A stretch of 64,000 nucleotides of DNA from Pseudoalteromonas luteoviolacea (lineage in GTDB: Bacteria; Pseudomonadota; Gammaproteobacteria; Enterobacterales; Alteromonadaceae): the NCBI RefSeq assembly GCF_018100925.1, contig NZ_JAGJEH010000010.1, positions 62,001-126,000 of the forward strand. The letters are read 5' to 3'. The notes under the pieces are model-generated. The model worked only from the letters and a program-made list of their open reading frames with translations. It was not told where the DNA came from and did no database searches. The position numbers were made by a program, and so were the translations under genes. Position 1 is the first letter of the stretch. Each line of letters opens with the position of its first letter. Shown here one piece after another: positions 8,122-16,842 of this stretch.

Positions 8122-10779
8122 ATGAAAAAATCACACAACAGGGTATTGAGCAGAGTGAAGCAGGCATTGCTTCTCTCTGGCTTTATGGCCTCTCTTCCTG
8201 CTCTTGCTGCGGTACCTGGCGCGCCAAAAGTAGAGTGGATGGTCGAAAAGCATAGTTTAGTAACAATTACAGATTCACTGGCATATAAAGATGTAGTCGT
8301 CGCGCCAAGTGTTGATGTTTCTGTGCCTTGGTCAAAGTGGACTGGGGAAGCTGGCGAAACAGTTAAGATTTTACTTGATGGTAAAGTAGTACATAGCAGA
8401 GTTTTGACTGAGGTAGGCAGCTCGCAATCGGGTGTAGAAACATTAACATTTAAAAAAGGCGGTAAGTTCAATTTAACTGTCCAGCTGTGTAATTTAGACG
8501 GATGTAGTGACAGTACTAACAATAAAGTACTTGTTGTTGCGGATACCGCAGGGAGTCATTTAGACCCTTTGCCAATGAAGGTGAATGATCCTCGCTTTCC
8601 AATTGAAATGACAAACCGTTCATACGTCAATACAACAGGCAAAGTTGTCGCGGCATATGCGGCAGAGTGGTCCGTGTATCGTGTGGAAGGAATGGACTAC
8701 TACATTGACAATATTCCAGCGGAAAACTTGACCCATATTTTTTATGGCTTTGTTGCTATCACAGGTCCCAACGAGTCTTTTCAAAAAGAGAACCCTACTG
8801 GATATAATACGTTTCAACGCGTCGCAGCTGGCTTAAATGACTTTGAACTTGCGCCACCAGATCCATGGGCTGCGTACATGAAGCCAGTTGGCGACCAAGT
8901 GAATCAAGATGCTATCAAGGGTAACTATGGTCAGATGATGGCCTTGAAGCAACGCTATCCCGATCTGAAGATCATTCCATCTATTGGTGGATGGACTTTA
9001 TCTGATCCGTTCTACTTTATGGCAGATGATGCCAAGCGAAAAACTTTTGTAGAATCATGTCGTAAGTTTTTGAGAACATGGCAATTTTGGGATGGCATCG
9101 ACATTGACTGGGAATTCCCAGGTGTTGCAGCGGCGAATCCTAACCTAGGTTCGCCAAGCGATGGTGCAACTTATATCAAACTGATGAAAGAGCTTCGTAC
9201 AATGTTGGATGAAGAGGAAGCTCGTACAGGTCGAAAATACGAGCTAACATCTGCCATTAACGTCGGTTTTGATAAGCTAGAAAAGGTCAACTACGGCGAA
9301 GCGATAAAGTACATGGACTATATTCTTATGATGTCCTATGACTATTTTGGCGCTTGGGATTTAGAAGGTCTGGGCCACCAAACCGCGGTGTATCCTTCTG
9401 ATTTCAAACCTTCTGATGTACGTACAACACAATATAATCTGAAAACAGGTATTGATCTGCTCAAGGCACAGGGAGTACCAGGTAATAAACTGATCGCAGG
9501 TATTGCGATGTATGGCCGAGGCTGGACTGGTGTTGAGCATACGCCTGGTACGCACCACATGCAGGGCACGGCAACTGGGCCGTCTGCACCAGCGGATGCA
9601 TTTAAACTTGAACCTGGCACGTTAATGTATGCAAACATTGCGCAGTGGGCAAAACACCCAGATTGGGAATATCACTACGATACAGTTGCGCAGGCACCGT
9701 ACATTTATCGTCCAAGTACGGGTGATTTGATCTCTTACGACGATCAAAGGTCGATAAAAGCGAAAGGCGAGCTTGTATTCCAAGAGGGTCTTGCTGGTAT
9801 GTTTGGTTGGGAGATCGATACTGATAACGGCGATATCTTAAATTGGATGCATGAATCACTTGGACACCCATTGGTTGACGGCTCTAATCGAGCGCCTGTG
9901 GTCAACGCCGGTGCAGATCAGAGTGTATTATCAGGTTCAGTTGTCAAGTTATCGGCAACAGCCAGTGATGCTGACAACGACGCGTTGACTTATCAGTGGC
10001 AACAGGTGTCAGGCCCCGCAGTGACGCTTGGTGTGACAAGTGCACTAAACGTAGAGTTTGTTGCGCCTGACGTAATTGGAGAAGCCACAGTCGCATTACG
10101 CTTTACGGCCAATGACGGCAAAGGCGGTAGCACAAGTGATGAAGTCATTGTTACGATTCGCGATAGTGTTGTAAATACACCGCCTGTAGTCAATGCCGGC
10201 GCAGATCAGCAAGTTGAATCAGGCGCTTCAAACGTATTATTGGATGGTAGTGCGACATCTGATACGGATGGTGATGTTCTTACTTATGCTTGGACACAAG
10301 TGTCAGGAAGCGCGGTTGTTTTGGCTGGTGGAGATACCAATAAGGCAACCTTTTCAGCCCCTCAAGTAACCCAGTCTGAACAATTGGTGTTCCAGTTAAG
10401 TGTATCTGACAATGGGGTAGACACGTACACAGATACCGTGACTGTGACTGTAACGCCAAAAGGTACTGGTGGGCACCCTGCGTATGATGCGTCCGTAATT
10501 TACAATACGGGAGACCGTGTCAGTCACTTTGACCAAGAAGTGAAACAGACTCTGGTTTGGGAAGCTAAATATTGGGTATCAGGTGTTGAACCTACGCGTT
10601 TCGCTGATTCTTGGAAATTGGTTAGCCAAGCTGAGTTTCCATGGCATGTGAACGTGGCATACAACGCTGGCGAAGAGGTAAATCACTGCGATGCATCTAA
10701 CCTATGCGCGCGCTATCAAGCGTTATGGTGGACTAAAGGTGATGAACCAGGAAAAAGTGGTGCATGGAAAAAGCTATAA
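8122..10779 (+). CDS. chiA: Secreted multidomain GH18 chitinase
   Basis: An 885-aa enzyme. Signal peptide to ALA near residue 29; an N-terminal ChiA-type immunoglobulin-like domain (about 30-140); the GH18 barrel (about 170-575) with SIGGWTLSDPFY and the catalytic DGIDIDWE motif, where E331 is the proton donor and D329 its partner; MMSYDYFGAWD and the late W in MFGWEIDTDNGD are also present. Two PKD-like domains follow, starting near 590 and 687 (both PPVVNAGADQ- or APVVNAGADQ-type). Two tandem C-terminal chitin-binding type 3 modules (about 783-885, YNTGDRVSHF and YNAGEEVNHC) end the protein. It should hydrolyse chitin outside the cell, probably from chain ends as other ChiA enzymes do. GAAGGAAA precedes the ATG. 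Confidence 0.93.
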   Translation: MKKSHNRVLSRVKQALLLSGFMASLPALAAVPGAPKVEWMVEKHSLVTITDSLAYKDVVVAPSVDVSVPWSKWTGEAGETVKILLDGKVVHSRVLTEVGSSQSGVETLTFKKGGKFNLTVQLCNLDGCSDSTNNKVLVVADTAGSHLDPLPMKVNDPRFPIEMTNRSYVNTTGKVVAAYAAEWSVYRVEGMDYYIDNIPAENLTHIFYGFVAITGPNESFQKENPTGYNTFQRVAAGLNDFELAPPDPWAAYMKPVGDQVNQDAIKGNYGQMMALKQRYPDLKIIPSIGGWTLSDPFYFMADDAKRKTFVESCRKFLRTWQFWDGIDIDWEFPGVAAANPNLGSPSDGATYIKLMKELRTMLDEEEARTGRKYELTSAINVGFDKLEKVNYGEAIKYMDYILMMSYDYFGAWDLEGLGHQTAVYPSDFKPSDVRTTQYNLKTGIDLLKAQGVPGNKLIAGIAMYGRGWTGVEHTPGTHHMQGTATGPSAPADAFKLEPGTLMYANIAQWAKHPDWEYHYDTVAQAPYIYRPSTGDLISYDDQRSIKAKGELVFQEGLAGMFGWEIDTDNGDILNWMHESLGHPLVDGSNRAPVVNAGADQSVLSGSVVKLSATASDADNDALTYQWQQVSGPAVTLGVTSALNVEFVAPDVIGEATVALRFTANDGKGGSTSDEVIVTIRDSVVNTPPVVNAGADQQVESGASNVLLDGSATSDTDGDVLTYAWTQVSGSAVVLAGGDTNKATFSAPQVTQSEQLVFQLSVSDNGVDTYTDTVTVTVTPKGTGGHPAYDASVIYNTGDRVSHFDQEVKQTLVWEAKYWVSGVEPTRFADSWKLVSQAEFPWHVNVAYNAGEEVNHCDASNLCARYQALWWTKGDEPGKSGAWKKL

Positions 10780-10818
10780 AGCTAGATAATATGCTTTAGT
10801 ACGACCATGGCAATACAT

Positions 10819-10862
10819 CAGTGTCACTTCATCAAAAACCCAGGAAGTGACACTGTTTTATT
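10819..10862 (+). terminator. Chitinase terminator
   Basis: 12-bp stem CAGTGTCACTTC (10819-10830) and GAAGTGACACTG (10844-10855) with a 13-base loop, followed by TTTTATT, 40 bases after the chitinase stop. Confidence 0.85.
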
Positions 10863-10905
10863 AACGCTAAAAGTCTTGCCTCATAACGAATCTATTCGCT
10901 TGCAT

Positions 10906-11544
10906 TTAATGTTTAGCTGTTTTTAACCAGCGTTTTGCATCGTTCAGTATGTCGCAATAAATGTCAATTTTGCGCACAGAATATGACAGCATATCAGAGC
11001 TTGAAGCAATCGCTTGATTTTTAAACTTTTGATATCTAGTTATCTGCTCTTGGTTTGATTTAAGATAATCACGAAAAAGGATGGCTTCGCTAAAACAGGG
11101 GAGAGAGTGGTGGGCGAGGTGCAATATATAACATTTGCGGGACTCGACCTTCCAGTACCAACAGCATTGTGTATGAATTGGGCTGCGGCCAAAAAATGTA
11201 TAACCCAATTTTGCAAGCGCAGACTGTACGTGAATATCATCCGGCTCAAAGGGGGTTTTAGCAGCAATGTCGATGATATTTTTGGAACACATACTAGGTA
11301 TAGAAGTGCTGCCTATATGCTGAACTTCTTCCAACTTTAGGGTATTGCCCAGCTCAACTAAACACCGTTTTTCGCGAGCAAACCACTGTGGCCACTGCGG
11401 GTTATAAGGGAGCTGTTCAAACCCAACATCAGGCATTTTTAACGAGAGCAAATGAAGAAATTTAGTTTCAATGGCTTCGCCATTGAGGTGTTCATGTTTA
11501 TGTTTCAGCTCTTTGAGCAGCTTTAAGTAGTGTAGATTAATCAT
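10906..11544 (-). CDS. GrpB family protein (UPF0157, nucleotidyltransferase-like)
   Basis: A 212-aa protein whose core carries the GrpB signature: YNPQWPQWFAREK, then QHIGSTSIPSM (H76 to M85) and KNIIDIAA with D92. GrpB proteins have a nucleotidyltransferase-like fold and sometimes occur fused to CoaE; their reaction is not established. It is the last gene of the minus-strand adenylation/ACP/radical SAM cluster, 16 bases after the sulfotransferase gene, so it may belong to the same pathway or simply be co-transcribed. Residues 1-40 precede the usual GrpB start and look like an extra helical segment. Confidence 0.78.
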   Translation of the reverse strand: MINLHYLKLLKELKHKHEHLNGEAIETKFLHLLSLKMPDVGFEQLPYNPQWPQWFAREKRCLVELGNTLKLEEVQHIGSTSIPSMCSKNIIDIAAKTPFEPDDIHVQSALAKLGYTFFGRSPIHTQCCWYWKVESRKCYILHLAHHSLPCFSEAILFRDYLKSNQEQITRYQKFKNQAIASSSDMLSYSVRKIDIYCDILNDAKRWLKTAKH

Positions 11545-11560
11545 TACCTTCCTTTATTAA

Positions 11561-12412
11561 TTACTCGTACCATAAGCCGATTAAATCTCGCTCTAGTAAA
11601 TTCGCTGTGGATTGAATATCGGTGTAATAGTAGTCCATCAAGTACTGCTTTAGAGGTCTACTCATCGAAGAGACTTGTCCGGTTTTGTGTACACGAACGT
11701 GGTTGCGGTGTAGCTTGTTGCGAATATTATCAGGTAACTGCTTGAGCTGACGCAGTGCTGTATTGCGGATTTTGAGTGTGGCTTGTTGTTGGTCAAACTC
11801 GATATCATCAAAGGGGGCTGCACCTATGAAGTCAAAGGTTTCAGCCATGATGCGGTGCGTATCTTTAATAAAATCATCAAATAAAATCACTTTTACATTT
11901 TTACCAAAGATTTCTATGTAGCGTTTGACGTGTTGATAGTAACTGGCATTGTTCAAATATTGCAGCCCGTCGTGAAAGTAGCTTGCGGGTGGAATACACT
12001 TTCCTTCTCGTCTATTTTTGCAAAGTGATATGGCGCGCTCGAGGTCAGATTGATCTTCATTTCCAGTGCGTAAATAGAGCGAATGTAGCGATTGTATCTG
12101 CTCCCACGGGCGGCGTAGCATAATAATGACTTTTGCGCCTTTGCAATGTGTGTGAATATTGTGCGCCGCAGCTTTGCTGGTAAGATACCAAACAGAGCCT
12201 TCTGCGTTGATAGCTGAATTGGCAAATAACTTTAGATAGTCACTAGTTTCAGTGATTGCATGTGGTTGCACCATCAAATCTGTTGCGAAGTAGTGGGGCT
12301 CTTTCAAAATAGATACATGTATTGACGGGTGCTGTTTTAAGTACAGGCACATAGCTGTGGTGCCCGAGCGCGGTGCGCCGACGACAAATAAATTTGGGTA
12401 GTTATTTACCAT
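11561..12412 (-). CDS. PAPS-dependent sulfotransferase
   Basis: A 283-aa protein with the 5'-phosphosulfate loop VGAPRSGTTAMC (residues 11-22) and the 3'-phosphate region KVIIMLRRPWEQIQSLHSLYL, as in the Sulfotransfer domain families. It should move sulfate from PAPS to a hydroxyl or amine of a small molecule, lipid or glycan; the acceptor cannot be read. There is no signal peptide or TM, so it acts in the cytosol. It lies between the radical SAM gene (220 bases upstream) and the GrpB-like gene (16 bases downstream), all on the minus strand. Heparan-type and StaL-like substrates are both possible. Confidence 0.85.
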   Translation of the reverse strand: MVNNYPNLFVVGAPRSGTTAMCLYLKQHPSIHVSILKEPHYFATDLMVQPHAITETSDYLKLFANSAINAEGSVWYLTSKAAAHNIHTHCKGAKVIIMLRRPWEQIQSLHSLYLRTGNEDQSDLERAISLCKNRREGKCIPPASYFHDGLQYLNNASYYQHVKRYIEIFGKNVKVILFDDFIKDTHRIMAETFDFIGAAPFDDIEFDQQQATLKIRNTALRQLKQLPDNIRNKLHRNHVRVHKTGQVSSMSRPLKQYLMDYYYTDIQSTANLLERDLIGLWYE

Positions 12413-12632
12413 GTAAAGCTTTCCTTATTCTATCGGAGTGTCACCACGATGAGTCTGATTAGATTTTGCTAACCCCGCTTCATTTGAATGCTTGTTACAA
12501 TCATTGCGGGTTAATTTTTATTGTATAAGGCCTGTCTAATATCATGCTACCCCTTCAATAGGTCCTCATAAAGAAGGTGAAGCGCATTTAAGTCAGGCAC
12601 CTAACGCCTTAGAGTAGCGTAAGGTTTAGCAA

Positions 12633-13919
12633 TTAAGCGAACGAGTCTAAAAAATGTCGGCTAAGCGCTTTACCTACAAAATCGCCATAAAACACGCCTT
12701 TATTTGTCATCTTTATAGTGCTCTCTTGTACAGCAATAAAATTTTGCTCTATTAATTTTTTTAGCATTAAATTATTTGAGGATAGTAAATCAATTCCGTG
12801 TTTTGCTTTAAGCCATTTGCAGTCCAGACGAGCTGTTTTCATGCCCAGTACTATGTCTCTGGCGATCAAGTCCATTGATGTGAGCTTTACACCCCGCTCA
12901 ACGGGCAATATATCTTGGTCGATAGCAGCTTTATACTTTTCTTGTCTTGAAGTGTTTTGAATGTACTCCCTTTGTAAAGACGAGAAAGCAGAAACGCCAA
13001 ATCCATAGGTATCTTCACCTTGCCAGCGCTGATGCAAATGTTTTTGTGGGTAATCTCCATTTTTGGTAAAGGTGAAAAATGTAGAGTTTTGATAGTTATT
13101 TGTGTGAAGTTGCTCAATGGCATAATCCATAAACGCCATTTCTTGATCATCTGTAGGCAAGATGATGCTGTTTTTGTGTAGATCACTAAAGTATTTTGAA
13201 TTTTGATAAAGCTCCATTTTGTAGACTGTGATCGAATGAACATTGAGCGCAATTGCGCGGTCAATGCTATATCGCCAGCTTTGTTCGGTTTCCCCCTCTA
13301 ATCCACTGAGTAGGTCAATATTGACAATAACGCCCGTATCCAACGCGCGTTGAATGGCATCAATGTTCATCGTTTCAGTGTCTTTACGACCAGTCTTTGT
13401 GACAACTTCGTCACTAAAAGACTGGATCCCAAAACTGAGTCGTGTAATACCAAATTGTGCGAGTTCTTCTGACTTCTTCTTATTATAAGTAATTGGTTCT
13501 ACCTCAAATACAAACTCCGATAAAGCCATGGTGTAATGTGCGTTTAAGGTATCCATGATCTGGGATAGATGCCGCGCTTTTAATAAACTTGGTGTACCAC
13601 CGCCAAAGTAAAGAGTATCTACTGGACGTTTAGACCAAGCATATTGTTTTGATACGAGTGCGATTTCTTTACACAGGTAATCGACATAATTGTCTATATC
13701 TTGCTGATTACTTTCAGACAGCTCAATAATTTTGAAAAAACAGTATCTGCATCGCTGGATACAAAAAGGGATGTGGATATACAAATTTAGTCTGTTGTCT
13801 TCCAGTGCTTCAGAATGAAATGTGCCCTTCCAATAGCGGCTGGGTGGGTAAGTAGTTATAAACCCTTTGCGGTTTAGATCACTGACAGGCAACTGCGCAT
13901 CGTCGTTTTTGATTTCCAT
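12633..13919 (-). CDS. HemN/HemW-like radical SAM enzyme
   Basis: A 428-aa radical SAM protein of the coproporphyrinogen-oxidase-like family. The cluster motif is C53-x3-C57-x2-C60 (PFCIQRCRYCFF), followed by YFGGGTPSLL, EVEPITY, RLSFGIQSF and NIDLLSGLEGET, and a HemN-like C-terminal domain with YGFGVSAFSS. The fourth cysteine of true HemN (CxC) is replaced by Phe. Because it lies next to an acyl carrier protein and an adenylating enzyme, it is unlikely to be the housekeeping HemN or HemW; family members in natural-product pathways are C-methyltransferases or cyclopropanases using two SAM molecules. Substrate unknown. 39 bases separate it from the ACP gene. Confidence 0.82.
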   Translation of the reverse strand: MEIKNDDAQLPVSDLNRKGFITTYPPSRYWKGTFHSEALEDNRLNLYIHIPFCIQRCRYCFFKIIELSESNQQDIDNYVDYLCKEIALVSKQYAWSKRPVDTLYFGGGTPSLLKARHLSQIMDTLNAHYTMALSEFVFEVEPITYNKKKSEELAQFGITRLSFGIQSFSDEVVTKTGRKDTETMNIDAIQRALDTGVIVNIDLLSGLEGETEQSWRYSIDRAIALNVHSITVYKMELYQNSKYFSDLHKNSIILPTDDQEMAFMDYAIEQLHTNNYQNSTFFTFTKNGDYPQKHLHQRWQGEDTYGFGVSAFSSLQREYIQNTSRQEKYKAAIDQDILPVERGVKLTSMDLIARDIVLGMKTARLDCKWLKAKHGIDLLSSNNLMLKKLIEQNFIAVQESTIKMTNKGVFYGDFVGKALSRHFLDSFA

Positions 13920-13958
13920 ATTGGTTTCTTATACCTAATGTTAGGATCAGCAAGTTAG

Positions 13959-14201
13959 TTAGCTACTGTGTTTAGCGATGATCTGCGACACTTTCTCAAG
14001 ATTGTAAAAGTTCTCGAAAGTTAGTGAATCATGTTCAAATTCGACATTGAAGGTTTTCTCTAACAGTAAGACAAACTCAGTGAATACGATTGAATCCATT
14101 GCCAAGCCATCTTCAAAAAGAGGGGTTGTTTGGTCGAATTCGTCATAGCTGAGATTCACATCGAGTTTTTCTACGACAAGCTGTTTTAATGCATCAATCA
14201 T
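13959..14201 (-). CDS. Acyl (or peptidyl) carrier protein
   Basis: An 80-aa acidic four-helix carrier protein. The phosphopantetheine attachment serine is S37 in DGLAMDSIVFTEF, which replaces the usual DSL with DSI. It is not the fatty-acid ACP AcpP, which is much more conserved (GADSLD). It overlaps the adenylating enzyme gene by 4 bases (ATGA), a strong sign that the ligase loads it. The loaded acyl or aminoacyl group would then be presented to the downstream radical SAM enzyme and perhaps the sulfotransferase. Confidence 0.9.
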   Translation of the reverse strand: MIDALKQLVVEKLDVNLSYDEFDQTTPLFEDGLAMDSIVFTEFVLLLEKTFNVEFEHDSLTFENFYNLEKVSQIIAKHSS

Positions 14202-15529
14202 ATTTCTGATCCTTCATAAAGTTTTGTTATTTCTTTTCGGTTAATTTTTCCACTGCTCAGCTTAGGCAGTTGCGGGAGGACAATAACCTTTTCAGGCATT
14301 GCGTAAGGCGGTAAATAATCGGCTAATTGTTTACGGAGAATTTTGGGATCTGTTTGTGAGCTTGACCCTACAACCGCAATAATAGTATGCCCCTTGATAT
14401 CTTCTTTACCTTTTATTAGGGATACATCATCTATTTCTTGATGCCGTTTGATTTGAGTTTCCAGTTCAGAAAATGCAAGTAAACGCCCATCTCTATTCAC
14501 GCTAAACGTATCTCTTCCGATAACTCTGAAGCCACTATGCTTTGAAATTGAGACCAGATCTCCAGTTGTGAAGGGTGACTGTTGTTTTGGCTGGTGCAAA
14601 TAATAGTCAAAGCCAAAAGGGTGCTCAACAATGAGCTTTCCTTTGTCTATTGTGACTTCCACAGCGCTCAATGGCACAACCGCATCATTGATTTCTTGAT
14701 CTGCTTTGTGTACTTCACCAATTGCGATGACTCCTAATTCGGTAGACCCATAAAGGTTGAAAATTTGCTTAAATTTGGCTTTGGCTCGAGTGTATTTATG
14801 ATTGTCGAAACAGTCCCCGGCGCTGACAATAAATTGATAAGTTAGATCGTTGTTTGGCTTATAAAGCAAGCCTTCTAACATATGGGGAGTGAGATAAATC
14901 ACATTGGGAACAAAGTGATGCTCGACAGTTTTAAACTTAATAATATTTAGGTTGTTTGTTATATGAATTGTAGCGCCAACAAGTAAACTAGGTAATAGCG
15001 CTGCACCAAAACCATACATATGGTGAATCGGAACAGGAATAAGGACGCGATTTTCATGGCTAAGTGGCAGGCGTTCTAGCACATTAACGGAGTTGGCGAC
15101 TAAATTCTCTCTCTGATGCACGACTACTTTTGGAGAGCCTAAACTACCTGAAGTAACAAAATAGACCGCACCCTCAATCGCTTTCGTATTGCCCTTATTG
15201 TGTTTGCTGAGTGTGATGTGAGTTAAATCACTGTGATAATGAGCAGACATGTGTAATTGGTCACCAAATATGCCATCATCAAATTCAGTATGATTGTAAG
15301 GTAATAAAGCAAAGTTTATGTCGGTGCTCAATAACGCCATCAACATCATTAAATGCTCAATTGACTGATCGCAGCAAAATGCAATCGGTGGGGTTAAATT
15401 GTTATCCAAGAGCCAACTTCGATAAGTATTGATACGTAAAATAGCATCTTGATAGCTTATGGTTTGGTGATCATCGCTTAAGGTGTTTTCTAGCGCACCT
15501 AGTTGTTTCCAAGTATCAAAAAATTTCAT
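14198..15529 (-). CDS. Stand-alone ANL-superfamily AMP-dependent ligase
   Basis: A 443-aa adenylate-forming enzyme, shorter than the usual 500-550 aa. Motif A3 is YFVTSGSLGSPKVVVH (around 135), A5 NLYGSTELG, A7 TTGD, A8-like RVIGRD, and the C-terminal catalytic Lys lies in LSSGKINRKEI (A10). It should activate a carboxylic or amino acid with ATP and transfer it to the carrier protein encoded by the overlapping next gene. The ten-residue specificity code cannot be trusted without structural alignment. It is the first gene of the minus-strand cluster, with a 358-base upstream region. Confidence 0.88.
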   Translation of the reverse strand: MKFFDTWKQLGALENTLSDDHQTISYQDAILRINTYRSWLLDNNLTPPIAFCCDQSIEHLMMLMALLSTDINFALLPYNHTEFDDGIFGDQLHMSAHYHSDLTHITLSKHNKGNTKAIEGAVYFVTSGSLGSPKVVVHQRENLVANSVNVLERLPLSHENRVLIPVPIHHMYGFGAALLPSLLVGATIHITNNLNIIKFKTVEHHFVPNVIYLTPHMLEGLLYKPNNDLTYQFIVSAGDCFDNHKYTRAKAKFKQIFNLYGSTELGVIAIGEVHKADQEINDAVVPLSAVEVTIDKGKLIVEHPFGFDYYLHQPKQQSPFTTGDLVSISKHSGFRVIGRDTFSVNRDGRLLAFSELETQIKRHQEIDDVSLIKGKEDIKGHTIIAVVGSSSQTDPKILRKQLADYLPPYAMPEKVIVLPQLPKLSSGKINRKEITKLYEGSEI

Positions 15530-15887
15530 TCGCCGACTACCTTGTTTACAGCATAATGGACAGTCTATCGACCTGAGTTAGCAATTTAATAAAGTAAAAT
15601 AGCGCTAGGTGTCACCTCAATAAGTGGCAGTTTCTACTCGTTATTTAAAGAATACTTTATTTTTAAGTGGTTGTTTTTTTATTTGATTTTATTGTGATTT
15701 TTTGAATTTTTTAAGGTGTAAAATTTTACAGTTACACACATAATGGTCCAGCTTATGAGTGTACGTAATTAGAACGAGGCTGAACATGCAAGCGAAGAGG
15801 TGAGGAAGTATTATTATTTGGCGCTGCGATACCACATACCACAGCGAATTTTGCCTTTATAAGGCTCTACACGGTGTTTGAAAAAAG
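15530..15887. other. Intergenic region with a perfect 14-bp palindrome upstream of the ligase cluster
   Basis: No gene is visible. It should carry the promoter of the ligase-ACP cluster. A perfect palindrome TGTAAAATTTTACA lies at 15717-15730, and AGGTG-T-CACCT at 15607-15617. T-rich tracts lie between 15661 and 15712. Both palindromes are candidate operators; no regulator can be assigned, and they do not match the TGCGTAA box of the neighbouring switch. Confidence 0.5.
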
Positions 15888-16583
15888 CTATGTTAAATCT
15901 TTACCGATCCACACAACTTTTCCGATGATTTCCAACTGCTCCATTTCGTCTGGTTTTACGACTTGCTCAACATATTCTTTATTATCGCTGATAAGCCTCA
16001 CAGAGCCGTCCAAGTACTGTTGTAGTCGTTTGGCATATAGCTCTTCTCCAAGCCTTACTACATATATCAGACCTTCGCTGAGTTTTTTGTCACTCAAGTC
16101 AACCAAAATGGTATTGTTATTGTGAATGGTTGGCTCCATAGAATCGCCTTTGGCAAATACAACTGCTAATTTACTCTTTTCGAGGTTCTTGTACTCGAGC
16201 CATTTTTTTCTAAATGCTAAATGCCTTGATACTTGCATTTGGTCATTAAAAGCGCCGTGTCCTGTGCTGACTGAGACATGGTAGCCTGGTACTAATACAA
16301 AAGCGTCATTGAACTCATCCAGTTTTACAATGGGGTGCAACGTTGAATCAGGGGCGCAGCTATCTTCTCCTGTGATCAACCACAATAAACTCACTTGTGC
16401 TTCACTGGAAATCCTTTCAATAATGCTGAGTTTAGGGTCTTCGCCTTTTAATATTCGACGCAACGTGCCTTCAGAGACATCAATTTTTGACGCAAATGCC
16501 CTGATACTGTGAGGCTTTATTGCTTCCTCTACACGTTCTGCCAAGGTATTTAGGTAACTTTCTCCGTCCATAATGGGTTTCAT
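15888..16583 (-). CDS. Phage CI/LexA-type repressor with S24 peptidase domain
   Basis: A 231-aa protein: N-terminal HTH (about 15-62, IRAFASKIDVSEGTLRRILKG) and a C-terminal S24 self-cleavage domain (about 95-228). The catalytic dyad is visible as S148 (KGDSMEPTI) and K185 (YAKRL). The cleavage loop is near G110-A111 (STGHGAF). This is the structure of RecA-responsive prophage repressors. Two ATGs fit, at 16583 and 16571; AGGAA precedes the first very closely and the second by about 12 bases. It diverges from a small HTH gene with repeated TGCGTAA boxes between, yet no phage structural genes are next to it. Confidence 0.87.
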   Translation of the reverse strand: MKPIMDGESYLNTLAERVEEAIKPHSIRAFASKIDVSEGTLRRILKGEDPKLSIIERISSEAQVSLLWLITGEDSCAPDSTLHPIVKLDEFNDAFVLVPGYHVSVSTGHGAFNDQMQVSRHLAFRKKWLEYKNLEKSKLAVVFAKGDSMEPTIHNNNTILVDLSDKKLSEGLIYVVRLGEELYAKRLQQYLDGSVRLISDNKEYVEQVVKPDEMEQLEIIGKVVWIGKDLT

Positions 16584-16619
16584 TTCCTACATCACATCTA
16601 TTTAAGCGTCAATTTGGAC

Positions 16620-16648
16620 ATTATAAGGAGCTTTAAAAATAAACTCAA
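16620..16648 (-). promoter_or_regulatory. Sigma70-type promoter of the repressor gene
   Basis: On the minus strand TTGAGT (16648-16643), a 17-base spacer, and TATAAT (16625-16620). Transcription would start near 16612, giving a leader of about 29 bases. A TTACGCA box (16658-16664) lies 9 bases upstream of the -35. Confidence 0.75.
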
Positions 16649-16657
16649 TGCAATTTT

Positions 16658-16823
16658 TTACGCAGGAATAAATTTATTAGCGGTTGTGGTGCGTAACTTT
16701 TTGCTCTATACTTGTTAAAAAATTACGCAGACCGAGCTTTAGTACGGTTCAGTATGCATTAATTACGGTAAGTTATAACAGTTAGTAGGGCACTTTTGAG
16801 TGCAAACGTACTTGCTTGCGTAA
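16658..16823. promoter_or_regulatory. Operator array: four TGCGTAA/TTACGCA boxes
   Basis: Exact 7-mers at 16658-16664 (TTACGCA), 16690-16696 (TGCGTAA), 16723-16729 (TTACGCA) and 16817-16823 (TGCGTAA). Two further exact copies lie beyond the HTH gene at 17175-17181 and 17242-17248, and TTACGCG variants at 17186 and 17223. The boxes overlap the spacer and start region of the rightward promoter and flank the leftward one, as expected for sites of the S24 repressor or the small HTH protein. Confidence 0.75.
16684..16712 (+). promoter_or_regulatory. Sigma70-type promoter of the small HTH gene
   Basis: TTGTGG (16684-16689), 17-base spacer, TATACT (16707-16712). One TGCGTAA box starts directly after the -35 and a TTACGCA box lies at about the transcription start, so a bound repressor would block the promoter. 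Confidence 0.7.
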
Positions 16824-16842
16824 AAAAATAAGGAAAGTGAAT

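Noticed and set aside
7863..8522. 219-codon minus-strand ORF
   Set aside because: Antisense to the chitinase start and the small secreted gene, both of which have signal peptides and ribosome binding sites.
12633..13919. Housekeeping coproporphyrinogen III oxidase HemN
   Set aside because: It lacks the fourth cysteine of HemN and lies inside a ligase/ACP/sulfotransferase cluster.
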